Source: an uncultured Clostridia bacterium
GTDB taxonomy: Bacteria > Bacillota > Clostridia > TANB77 > CAG-508
NCBI GenBank assembly: GCA_934167135.1
Contig: CAKPKI010000069.1
Location: 1-9,427 of the forward strand
DNA length: 9,427 nucleotides
Reading direction: 5' to 3'
Shown: piece after piece, positions 1 to 6,063 of the stretch
Layout of the letters: every line of letters begins with the position of its first letter
How positions within the stretch are numbered: position 1 is the stretch's first letter
Translations under genes and position numbers: made by a program
Notes under the pieces: generated by a model
The model's input: only the letters and a program-made list of their open reading frames with translations
What the model was told of the DNA's origin: nothing
Database searches by the model: none

Positions 1-222
1 GTGTATCCAAAAGGATATAGGATATTAAGTAAAGTGCCAAGAATGCCAAGCTCAATAGTAGAAAATTTAGTAAAAGCATTCAAATCTTTTCAACATATTT
101 TGGTTGCAGAGATAAACGATTTAGACAATGTAGACGGAATTGGAGAAGTAAGAGCAAAAACAATAAAGCAAACATTAAAGAAAATGCAAGAACAATTTGC
201 ATTTGACAATATATTAATTTAG
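1..222 (+). CDS. disA: DNA integrity scanning protein DisA, C-terminal end (5' partial)
   Basis: This is the last 73 codons of a gene that begins before the window; the first codon (GTG) is internal. The peptide carries the GYRIL..VPR.P segment and a helix-hairpin-helix centred on VDGIGEVRAKTI (residues 44-55), which match the C-terminal DNA-binding domain of DisA from memory of the Bacillus protein. DisA is an octameric diadenylate cyclase that scans DNA and makes cyclic di-AMP from ATP; its activity falls at branched DNA. The catalytic DAC domain lies upstream and cannot be inspected. The stop is TAG, and only 7 nt separate it from the next gene with no terminator between, so the two are probably co-transcribed. 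An unrelated HhH protein is possible but less likely given the flanking sequence. Confidence 0.88.
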   Translation: MYPKGYRILSKVPRMPSSIVENLVKAFKSFQHILVAEINDLDNVDGIGEVRAKTIKQTLKKMQEQFAFDNILI

Positions 223-229
223 GAAAGGA

Positions 230-1069
230 ATGAATTTTAAAATGAAAAAAGCTTCAAATATAATAACAGTGATAGCATTAATTTTAATTGTAGCATTAAT
301 AGGAGGAGTATCTTATGGCTATTATAAAAAAGCTACAATGGAAGTTAAAAATCCAATAGTAACAATGGAAGTTCAAGATTTTGGAACAATAAAACTTGAA
401 TTATATCCAGAAATGGCACCACAAACAGTATCAAACTTTATAGCACTAGCACAAAATGGATTTTATGATGGTCTTAAATTTCATAGAATAATAGAAGGAT
501 TTATGATACAAGGTGGAGATTCAAATGGAGATGGAACTGGAGCTCCAAAATTAAGCAATTTAGGAATGGATGTAAGTGAAAGTGAAGATAGAGATTATTG
601 TATTAAAGGAGAATTTTTATCAAATGGATATAATAAGAACACATTAAAACACAAAGAAGGTGTAATTTCAATGGCAAGAGCAGATTACACTCAACAATAT
701 TCACAATCATTAACAACAGAGAGCTATAATTCAGCTGGCTCACAATTTTTTATAATGACAGCAGATAATTCTTCTTTAGATGGATATTATGCACCATTTG
801 GAAAAGTAATTGAAGGTATGGATATAGTTCATAATATTGAAAAAGTAGAAGTAAAAGAAACAGAATCATCAAGTAGTTCAAGTAGTGATTCTTCATCAGA
901 TAGTGAATCAAAAGAGAAAAGTACACCAGTTAATGATGTAATAATTTCTAAAGTGACAGTTGAAACTTATGGGGTTGATTATGGAAAACCAGATACATTG
1001 GAAACATGGAATTATTATGATTGGGTTTATAAAACATATGGAATTAATCTAAAACAATATCAACAATAA
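230..1069 (+). CDS. membrane-anchored cyclophilin-type peptidyl-prolyl cis-trans isomerase
   Basis: A 279-residue cyclophilin with an N-terminal hydrophobic anchor (about residues 9-31) and no lipobox cysteine, so it is probably tethered to the outer face of the membrane and helps fold exported proteins. The isomerase domain covers about residues 43-245: FHRIIEGFMIQGGD (84-97) holds the counterparts of cyclophilin A Arg55, Phe60, Met61 and Gln63, and AGSQFFIMT (169-177) supplies the Gln/Phe pocket. The position of human Trp121 is Ser here, and that of His126 is Tyr (SSLDGYYAPFGKV). A serine-rich insert (213-226) and a 30-residue aromatic-rich tail are additions to the basic fold. ATG 230 has AGGA at 221-224 (5-nt spacing); an in-frame ATG at 242 is a plausible alternative. 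A terminator follows directly. Confidence 0.9.
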   Translation: MNFKMKKASNIITVIALILIVALIGGVSYGYYKKATMEVKNPIVTMEVQDFGTIKLELYPEMAPQTVSNFIALAQNGFYDGLKFHRIIEGFMIQGGDSNGDGTGAPKLSNLGMDVSESEDRDYCIKGEFLSNGYNKNTLKHKEGVISMARADYTQQYSQSLTTESYNSAGSQFFIMTADNSSLDGYYAPFGKVIEGMDIVHNIEKVEVKETESSSSSSSDSSSDSESKEKSTPVNDVIISKVTVETYGVDYGKPDTLETWNYYDWVYKTYGINLKQYQQ

Positions 1070-1083
1070 AGATAACAAAAAAT

Positions 1084-1112
1084 CTATTAATTTTTTAATT
1101 AATAGTTTTTTT
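1084..1112 (+). terminator. rho-independent terminator of the disA-cyclophilin operon
   Basis: A 9-bp perfect stem, CTATTAATT (1084-1092) and AATTAATAG (1097-1105), with a TTTT loop is followed by seven T residues (1106-1112). It begins 14 nt after the isomerase stop codon. The stem is AT-rich, as expected in this genome; the A-run on its left side would let it work weakly in the opposite direction too. Confidence 0.8.
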
Positions 1113-1116
1113 GTAT

Positions 1117-1143
1117 AAAAAAAAGTGGTAACAATCCACTTTT
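1117..1143 (-). terminator. rho-independent terminator of rpsT
   Basis: On the minus strand, AAAAGTGG and CCACTTTT (plus-strand 1136-1143 and 1121-1128) form an 8-bp stem around a 7-nt loop, and the U-run comes from the A-tract 1117-1124. The first arm overlaps the first base of the rpsT stop codon, so transcription ends almost at the stop. It sits 4 nt from the opposing terminator of the cyclophilin gene, insulating the convergent units. Confidence 0.8.
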
Positions 1144-1409
1144 TATGCAATAGCTGCATTTAATTTTTTTGATAAACTAGATTTTTTTCTAGAAGCTGTA
1201 TTTTTTACGATTACACCTTTTGTGCAAGCTTGGTCAATTTTTTTTGTAGCTTCTGAAAATAAAACTTTAGCTTCTTCAATTTTTCCAGCTACAATAGCTT
1301 CTTCAAATTTTTTAACAGCTGATTTATATCCAGTTTTTATCATATTATTTCTTAATGTTTTCTTTTCAATAATTTTAACTCTCTTTTTTGCTGATTTTAT
1401 ATTTGGCAT
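1143..1409 (-). CDS. rpsT: 30S ribosomal protein bS20
   Basis: An 88-residue, lysine-rich, mostly helical protein starting MPNIKSAKKRVK, the typical opening of bS20, with the usual family length of about 85-90 residues. The C-terminal KGVIVKNTASRKKSSLSKKL stretch is also characteristic. bS20 binds 16S rRNA early and stabilises the lower body of the small subunit. The start is fixed by a strong GAGGAGGT site (plus-strand 1418-1425) 8 nt upstream. The gene is monocistronic, with its own promoter and terminator, and lies on the opposite strand to all other genes in the window. A plus-strand open frame over it is a shadow. Confidence 0.97.
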   Translation of the reverse strand: MPNIKSAKKRVKIIEKKTLRNNMIKTGYKSAVKKFEEAIVAGKIEEAKVLFSEATKKIDQACTKGVIVKNTASRKKSSLSKKLNAAIA

Positions 1410-1453
1410 GTTTGAGCACCTCCTCTTAGTAAAAATAATTTATAACATGTATC

Positions 1454-1482
1454 ATTATATCATACAAGTTGTGGTTTGACAA
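1454..1482 (-). promoter_or_regulatory. sigma-A-type extended -10 promoter of rpsT
   Basis: Read on the minus strand: -35 TTGTCA (plus 1477-1482), exactly 17 bp, then -10 TATAAT (plus 1454-1459) preceded by TGA, giving the extended TGnTATAAT form. Transcription would start near 1447, leaving a short leader with a strong Shine-Dalgarno. This is the best consensus promoter in the window, as expected for a ribosomal protein gene. Confidence 0.85.
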
Positions 1483-1560
1483 GTGCTAAAATGAAAAAAA
1501 CATAAAAAACATTATATTGTAACCCAAAATCACAAATGTTAAATTTAGGTGACAAAATTC

Positions 1561-1629
1561 CAATTAAAATTGCTTGAAAAATAAAAACAAATTTAGTAAA
1601 ATAAAATTAATGAATTGCACAAAAGCAAT
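1561..1629 (+). promoter_or_regulatory. candidate operator dyads around the HTH-gene promoter
   Basis: Two short inverted repeats flank the predicted promoter: CAATT-AA-AATTG (1561-1572), just before the -35, and ATTGC-N6-GCAAT (1614-1629), just after the predicted start site. XRE-family repressors often bind such dyads at their own promoters, so autoregulation is possible. This rests only on symmetry and position; the repeats differ from each other and could be chance. Confidence 0.25.
1574..1602 (+). promoter_or_regulatory. probable promoter of the HTH-LemA-DUF3137 operon
   Basis: TTGAAA (1574-1579), a 17-bp spacer and TAAAAT (1597-1602) place a start near 1609, 45 nt before the HTH gene ATG. 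A weaker alternative is TTGTAA (1517-1522), 17 bp, TAAATT (1540-1545). In DNA this AT-rich, chance matches are common, so the assignment is moderate. Confidence 0.5.
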
Positions 1630-1653
1630 AAAAAAGTAGAAGGAGAGAAAAAA

Positions 1654-2679
1654 ATGAAATTTAATGAAAAATTAATTGAATTAAGAAAAAAACAAGGATT
1701 ATCACAAGAAGAACTTGGTAACAAATTAAATGTTACAAGGCAAACAATATCAAAATGGGAGTTAGGGCAAACAACACCAGAAATGGACAAATTAGTAGAA
1801 ATAAGTAAAATGTTTAACATTAGTGTAGATGAATTAATAAATGAAACAACAGATACAACAAGTCAAACAGTAAGAATAGAAGACCAACCAATAAAAAGTG
1901 AAGAAGACAACAAAAGAGAAAAAAACATGAAAATGATAATAATAGGAATATTAGTAATAGTTGTTATATTAATAGTAGGAAAGCTTGCAATAGCATTACC
2001 AATATTTAATAAAGTATCAAAAGGAATAGACAATGCAACAGATAAACAACAAAATATAGTAGATAGAGTATTAAATACTTTTGACAAAACAATGGATAAA
2101 GTAGAACAAGATTCTGGAGAATTAAGTGCAACCGATTTTAATGAAAATATACAAATGTGGGGAGGAACACAAATTGGACCAATAGTAGATAAGTGCTTAG
2201 ATAATATAATAAATAATAATAATGACCAATCAAAAAAAATAACAGTAAAATATAATGAAATAGAAACACAAGAAGCAAACGAAATAGAAAGTATAAAAGG
2301 ATATATAGATGATTCACAAGAGTATGAAGTATCATTTGAATATGATGAACAAGGATATATAAACAAAGTAAAAATAGAAAAATCTCAAAAAAGTGAAGAA
2401 AATATAAGCAAAGAAGATGTATCAATGTTTAATTTCAGATTTGAGAGTTTCAGTGGAACTGAAAAAGGAATGTTTGTAAAAGAATGTCTAGATAGCGTAA
2501 TTACAAGTAATAAAACAAAAGACAGAAAAATTACAGTAAAATATAATGAAACAGAAACACAAGATGTAGAAGAAATAAAAAATATGAAAACAAATTTTGA
2601 ACAACTTAATGATTATGAAGTATCATTTGATTATGATGAATATGGCTTTATAAATAAAGTAACAATAGAAAATTTATAG
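1654..2679 (+). CDS. membrane-spanning XRE-family HTH regulator with duplicated C-terminal domain
   Basis: A 341-residue protein. Residues 1-62 form a standard XRE/Cro-type helix-turn-helix, with LSQEELGNKLNVTRQTISKWELG (16-38) as the core. After a charged linker, residues 94-118 are strongly hydrophobic and make one membrane span, so the DNA-binding domain should face the cytoplasm and the rest the outside. Residues 162-243 and 259-340 are two copies of one module of about 82 residues, each with FN...F....G...G..V..CLD, ITVKYNE.ETQ, YEVSF.YDE and INKV.IE. Membrane XRE proteins with such tails occur in Clostridia, but I do not know a ligand. ATG 1654 is chosen because AGGAG (1641-1645) lies 8 nt upstream; the upstream TTG at 1615 lacks a binding site. 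It is the first gene of a tight three-gene operon and probably regulates it. Confidence 0.85.
   Translation: MKFNEKLIELRKKQGLSQEELGNKLNVTRQTISKWELGQTTPEMDKLVEISKMFNISVDELINETTDTTSQTVRIEDQPIKSEEDNKREKNMKMIIIGILVIVVILIVGKLAIALPIFNKVSKGIDNATDKQQNIVDRVLNTFDKTMDKVEQDSGELSATDFNENIQMWGGTQIGPIVDKCLDNIINNNNDQSKKITVKYNEIETQEANEIESIKGYIDDSQEYEVSFEYDEQGYINKVKIEKSQKSEENISKEDVSMFNFRFESFSGTEKGMFVKECLDSVITSNKTKDRKITVKYNETETQDVEEIKNMKTNFEQLNDYEVSFDYDEYGFINKVTIENL
2137..2382 (+). repeat. intragenic tandem domain repeat, copy 1
   Basis: Encodes residues 162-243 of the HTH membrane protein. It aligns without gaps over 82 residues to the copy at 2428-2673, and similarity remains visible at the DNA level (for example, the shared run AGTAAAATATAATGAAA and the shared run GAAGTATCATTTGA). 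Confidence 0.8.
2428..2673 (+). repeat. intragenic tandem domain repeat, copy 2
   Basis: Encodes residues 259-340 of the HTH membrane protein, the second copy of the module at 2137-2382. A 45-bp stretch coding for a Lys/Glu/Ser-rich linker separates the copies. The Cys of KECLD/DKCLD and the ITVKYNE block are kept in both. Confidence 0.8.
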
Positions 2680-2690
2680 GAGGGAAAATT

Positions 2691-3227
2691 ATGGTAATAT
2701 TAATTGTAATAGCAATTTTGCTTATTATTGTATTACAAATGTATAATAATTTAGTAAAAAAAAGAAATGCAGTAAAACAATCAAAATCAGGAATAGATGT
2801 ATATTTAAATCAAAGGTTTGATTTAATACCAAATTTGGTAGAATGTGTAAAAGGATATTCAAAACACGAGCAAAGCATAATTACAGAAATAGCAGATTTA
2901 AGAACTAGTTATATGAATCAATCAAAAGATATAAAAAGTGCAGAGAATTTGAATAATAAAATGAATCAATTAATTGCAGTAGCAGAAAATTATCCAGAAT
3001 TAAAAGCAAGTGAACAATACTTGAATTTACAAAAGAATTTAACAAAAATAGAAAGTCAATTACAAGCTGCTAGAAGAATATATAATGCAGATGTTACAAA
3101 CTATAATAATAAAATAGAGCTAGTACCTTCTAATATAATAGCAAAGATGTTTGGATTTAAACCAGCACAACTATTTGAAATTGAAGAATATAAAAAAGAA
3201 AATATTAAAATAAAATTTGAGGAATAG
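2691..3227 (+). CDS. LemA family membrane protein
   Basis: A 178-residue protein close to the usual LemA length of about 185. One hydrophobic segment (residues 1-16) anchors it, and the rest is a long helical domain. Family hallmarks visible are RFDLIPNLVECVKGYSKHE (42-60), ENYPELKASE (99-108), ARRIYNADVTNYNN (127-140) and FGFKPAQLFEIEE (154-166). LemA proteins are widespread, form helical bundles and have no settled biochemical role; they often neighbour DUF3137, TPM-domain or HtpX genes, which suggests envelope or stress functions. The Shine-Dalgarno AGGAGGG (2678-2684) overlaps the TAG of the HTH gene and sits 6 nt from the ATG, so the two are co-transcribed and perhaps translationally coupled. 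The next gene starts 5 nt after its stop. Confidence 0.93.
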   Translation: MVILIVIAILLIIVLQMYNNLVKKRNAVKQSKSGIDVYLNQRFDLIPNLVECVKGYSKHEQSIITEIADLRTSYMNQSKDIKSAENLNNKMNQLIAVAENYPELKASEQYLNLQKNLTKIESQLQAARRIYNADVTNYNNKIELVPSNIIAKMFGFKPAQLFEIEEYKKENIKIKFEE

Positions 3228-3232
3228 ATAAT

Positions 3233-4222
3233 ATGAAAAACTTTGATGAAACTTATAATGAATTAAAAAATAATAATGAGCTAAATAATGTATGGAGAGA
3301 AGCGAAAAATCAAAATAAAAAAGTCAAAAGAACAACAATAATAGTATTATTGATAATGGATTTAATTATGATATTGTTTTTAAAGAAAATAGATAGTTCA
3401 AAATTTTTTATAGCATATGCAATATTTTTGCAACTGTTTATGAATGTGCTTGTATGTTTGGTAGTATTTACAATAACAAAACTATCAAAAAAACAAATGA
3501 ACTTTACTAATGAGTATAAAGATAAAGTATTAAAAAAGATTATGAATAATTTTTATGATGAATTAGAATATTTTCCTAATAAACCAATGCCAGAATATAT
3601 ATATAAAGAGGCTAATTATGAAAGATATGATATTTATGAATCAAATGATTATTTTGAAGCATTAATAAATAATAAATATGGTATACAAGTGGCAGAAGTG
3701 CTAACAAAGGAAATAGATGAACAATATAAGATGAATAATATGAATAACTTTGATTATAAGTATCAGTATGGAAATCAGGAATTAAGTCAAAATACAGAGA
3801 TAAAGTTTAGAGGATTGTTTGCAAAAATAGATATGGGAAAATCAATAAATAGTGAATTAAAAATAATGCAAGATGGAAAAATGATTTTTGAAAAAAATAA
3901 GGTAAATATGGATTCAAGTGAATTTGAAAAATATTTTGATGTAAAATCTTCAAATCAGATAATAACCATGCAAATATTGACATCAGATGTAATGGAGGAA
4001 TTAGTTGAATTTGAAAATAAAACAAAAATGAAATTTGATATATATATAAATAATAAAGAATTATATATAAGATTTCATTCTGGAAGTTTAAGTGTTGATA
4101 TATCTGACTTTAAAAATGGAGCTTTAGATGAAGCTATAATGAAAAAGTATTTTTATATGTTGAATTTTACATATAATCTATCAAGTAGATTAATAGAGGT
4201 AATAAATGATATTGAGATATAA
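3233..4222 (+). CDS. DUF3137-like membrane protein
   Basis: A 329-residue protein with a charged N-terminus, two membrane spans (about 34-50 and 58-82) and a large soluble C-terminal domain. The segments FRGLFAKIDMGK (192-203), MDSSEFEKYFDV (226-237) and MQILTSDVMEELVEF (246-260), followed by IYINNKELYIRFHSG, match the pattern of the DUF3137 family, often encoded beside LemA. The function of the family is unknown. With two spans and a short external loop, the C-terminal domain should be cytoplasmic. GAGGAA (3219-3224) precedes the ATG, and the gap to LemA is 5 nt, so it is the third gene of the HTH-LemA operon. A terminator begins a few bases after its stop. The family assignment comes from remembered motifs, and distant homology is possible. 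Confidence 0.75.
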   Translation: MKNFDETYNELKNNNELNNVWREAKNQNKKVKRTTIIVLLIMDLIMILFLKKIDSSKFFIAYAIFLQLFMNVLVCLVVFTITKLSKKQMNFTNEYKDKVLKKIMNNFYDELEYFPNKPMPEYIYKEANYERYDIYESNDYFEALINNKYGIQVAEVLTKEIDEQYKMNNMNNFDYKYQYGNQELSQNTEIKFRGLFAKIDMGKSINSELKIMQDGKMIFEKNKVNMDSSEFEKYFDVKSSNQIITMQILTSDVMEELVEFENKTKMKFDIYINNKELYIRFHSGSLSVDISDFKNGALDEAIMKKYFYMLNFTYNLSSRLIEVINDIEI

Positions 4223-4226
4223 GTGG

Positions 4227-4259
4227 AAAAACAGGTCTTTTAGGGCTTGTTTTTTTTTT
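4227..4259 (+). terminator. terminator of the HTH-LemA-DUF3137 operon
   Basis: CAGGTC (4232-4237) pairs with GGCTTG (4244-4249), with two G-U pairs, around a 6-nt loop; the stem extends by flanking A-run/T-run pairing and is followed by ten T residues (4250-4259). It starts 4 nt after the DUF3137-gene stop codon. Confidence 0.75.
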
Positions 4260-4307
4260 ACATAGTATGAAATAGATAAATGGTTACTGCTTTCTTAAAA
4301 TTAATAC

Positions 4308-4347
4308 AAAGAAATCCATGAAAAGCTTATATTTCATGGATTTCTTT
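4308..4347. terminator. 16-bp perfect hairpin in the intergenic gap (second terminator or RNA element)
   Basis: AAAGAAATCCATGAAA (4308-4323) is perfectly complementary to 4332-4347, leaving an 8-nt loop. The right arm ends in a short T-run on the plus strand, and the left arm has an A-run, so it could act as a terminator in either direction. It lies 48 nt after the operon terminator, and no gene in the window ends on the minus strand here. It may back up the first terminator. No repeat of it is seen elsewhere in the window. The rest of 4260-4407 holds no credible gene. Confidence 0.5.
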
Positions 4348-4407
4348 TGAAAATTTTGTCAAAAACATTATTCAGTAACGATAAATGTTGAAAATAACTG
4401 AAAATTA

Positions 4408-4436
4408 TTGCACTTGAGAATATAATGTGTTATATT
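4408..4436 (+). promoter_or_regulatory. probable extended -10 promoter of the rpiB operon
   Basis: TTGCAC (4408-4413), a 17-bp spacer and TATATT (4431-4436) preceded by TGT fit a sigma-A promoter with an extended -10. The start would be near 4443, giving a leader of about 43 nt before the rpiB ATG. Confidence 0.6.
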
Positions 4437-4485
4437 AATAAGGACAGATAAAGTCTGCAATAGAAGGAGAAAGGTAAGTGATAAC

Positions 4486-4932
4486 ATGATAGCAATTGGA
4501 AGTGACCATGGGGGATATAAATTAAAAGAAGAAATAAAGAGATATTTAGAAGAAAAAGAAATAGAATATATAGACTGTGGAACATTTAATGAAGAAAGTA
4601 TAGATTATCCAGAAATAGCAAAATCAGTAGCACTTGAAATTCAAAACAAAGAATGTGACAAAGGAATTTTAATATGTAGATCTGGAATTGGTATGAGTAT
4701 AGTAGCCAATAAATTTAAAGGAATAAGATGTGCTAAATGTAATGATGAAGAAGAAGCAAAATTTTCAAGAATGCATAATGATTCAAACATATTAGCAATA
4801 GGAGCAGACTATATAGAAACAAGTATGGCTATAAGAATAGTAAGAATGTGGATAGCAACAGAATTTGAAGGCGGAAGACATCAAGAAAGAATTGATATAA
4901 TAGGTGAAATAGAAAAAGAGAATATGAAATAA
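4486..4932 (+). CDS. rpiB: ribose-5-phosphate isomerase B
   Basis: A 148-residue RpiB/LacAB-family sugar-phosphate isomerase interconverting ribose 5-phosphate and ribulose 5-phosphate in the pentose phosphate pathway. The full length and motifs are intact: SDHGG (6-10), the catalytic Cys64 in ICRSGIGMSIVANK (63-76), SRMHNDSNILAIGAD (94-108) with the active-site His97, and FEGGRHQERI (127-136). The usual CG(T/S)GIG loop reads CRSGIG here, with Arg in place of Gly next to the catalytic Cys. The ATG is preceded by AAAGGT (4470-4475, 10-nt spacing) and a better AAGGAG that is rather far (16 nt). It is the first gene of a four-gene plus-strand operon; 16 nt separate it from the next gene. LacA/LacB is an alternative specificity, but only a single subunit gene is present. 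Confidence 0.93.
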   Translation: MIAIGSDHGGYKLKEEIKRYLEEKEIEYIDCGTFNEESIDYPEIAKSVALEIQNKECDKGILICRSGIGMSIVANKFKGIRCAKCNDEEEAKFSRMHNDSNILAIGADYIETSMAIRIVRMWIATEFEGGRHQERIDIIGEIEKENMK

Positions 4933-4948
4933 TGGAGGCCGAGTTCAA

Positions 4949-6049
4949 ATGTGGGGAAATATAGCAATAGCGTTTTTATTAGCATTTATAGTATCATTTA
5001 TGGCAACGCCATATACTATAAAAATAGCTGAAAAAATTGGAGCAGTAGATGTTCCAAAAGACAAAAGAAGAATGCATACTAAAAAAATGCCAAAATTTGG
5101 TGGTCCAGCAGTAATAATAGGTTTTTTAGTATCTATGACATATTTATTAATAATAATGAGCATAGAAGGTAGTATAGACTTATTTGCAGAACAAGAATAT
5201 GGAAAAAAACTTTTAGGATTACTTATAGGAATACTAGTTATTTCAATTACGGGAGTTTTAGATGACACAAAAACTTTAAGCTGGTGGCAACAACTTTTAG
5301 GACAAGTTATTGCGGCACTAGTAGTAGTTTCATTTGGCGTAAGAATAGAACATTTGGATATACCGTTTTTATACAGAGTTGGTTTAAATGACGCATTTTC
5401 AATGATTGTTACAATTGTATGGATTGTTGGTGTTACAAATGCAATAAATTTAATAGATGGTTTAGATGGATTATCATCAGGAATATCTTTAATATCATGT
5501 ATGTCGTTATTGATAATATTTTTAATGAATGATTCACCAATGATTGCCACAGTAATAGTAACTGCAATGAGTGGGGCTTTAGTAGGATTTTTGCCATTTA
5601 ATTTTTCACCAGCAAAAACATTTATAGGTGATACAGGTTCAAATTTCCTTGGATTTATGTTGGCAGTTGTATCTATATTAGGTGTTGCTAAAACTTACAC
5701 AGCAGCAGTAATTGTTTTACCAGTAATTGTTTTAGGATTACCAATATTTGATGTATTATTTGCGATTATAAGAAGAATAGCAAAAGGAAAATCTATAAAA
5801 GCAGTATTTAAACCAGATAAAGGACATTTACATCATAAATTAGTAGCAAAAGGATTTACACAAAAACAAGCGGTATTAATATTATATGGATTAAGTGCAT
5901 CGCTTGGAATGTTTGCAATAATATTATTTGATAGTGGAATATGGAAAGCATTATCATTTTTATTAATGATAATAGCAGCAGTAGCATTAGGATATAGAAA
6001 CTTTGTAAAGGAAAAACAAAACAAACCCAAAATGATTGATAATAAATAA
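4949..6049 (+). CDS. tagO: undecaprenyl-phosphate GlcNAc-1-phosphate transferase, TagO/WecA type
   Basis: A 366-residue polytopic membrane enzyme of the MraY/WecA glycosyl-1-phosphate transferase superfamily. It moves a sugar-1-phosphate, probably GlcNAc, from its UDP carrier to undecaprenyl phosphate, the first step for teichoic acid or other wall glycans. About ten or eleven hydrophobic segments are visible. Key motifs are VLDDTKTLSWWQQ (103-115) with the Asp pair, NAINLIDGLDGLSSG (164-178), FIGDTGSNFLG (225-235) and GHLHHKL (292-298). The HLHH motif and the LDD..TL sequence favour the TagO/WecA branch over MraY. GGAGG (4934-4938) lies 10 nt before the ATG. It follows rpiB, a linkage I recall from clostridial and bacillar genomes. 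The sugar cannot be proven from sequence, and the gene name is by similarity. Confidence 0.88.
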   Translation: MWGNIAIAFLLAFIVSFMATPYTIKIAEKIGAVDVPKDKRRMHTKKMPKFGGPAVIIGFLVSMTYLLIIMSIEGSIDLFAEQEYGKKLLGLLIGILVISITGVLDDTKTLSWWQQLLGQVIAALVVVSFGVRIEHLDIPFLYRVGLNDAFSMIVTIVWIVGVTNAINLIDGLDGLSSGISLISCMSLLIIFLMNDSPMIATVIVTAMSGALVGFLPFNFSPAKTFIGDTGSNFLGFMLAVVSILGVAKTYTAAVIVLPVIVLGLPIFDVLFAIIRRIAKGKSIKAVFKPDKGHLHHKLVAKGFTQKQAVLILYGLSASLGMFAIILFDSGIWKALSFLLMIIAAVALGYRNFVKEKQNKPKMIDNK

Positions 6050-6063
6050 AGAAAGGAAAAGTA

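Noticed and set aside
1222..1479. 85-codon plus-strand hydrophobic open frame
   Set aside because: Shadow of rpsT on the opposite strand; it also covers the rpsT promoter and has no ribosome binding site.
1615..1653. Upstream TTG start adding 13 residues to the HTH protein
   Set aside because: There is no Shine-Dalgarno for the TTG, while ATG 1654 has AGGAG at 8 nt and begins the usual XRE N-terminus.
1863..2366. 167-codon minus-strand open frame
   Set aside because: Antisense to the HTH membrane protein gene, no domain, and no gene context on that strand.
4371..4402. TTCAGT-N20-ACTGAA dyad before the rpiB promoter
   Set aside because: Six-base arms with a 20-nt spacer are expected by chance in AT-rich DNA, and inner pairing is poor.
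4445..4457. CAGA-TAAAG-TCTG mini-hairpin in the rpiB leader as a riboswitch
   Set aside because: A four-base stem in a leader of about 43 nt is too small for any known riboswitch.
4478..4489. GTG-ATA-ACA-TGA mini-ORF overlapping the rpiB start
   Set aside because: Three codons with no sign of selection; more likely chance.
4945..5550. 201-codon minus-strand open frame
   Set aside because: Antisense to the conserved TagO/WecA gene, with no family match.
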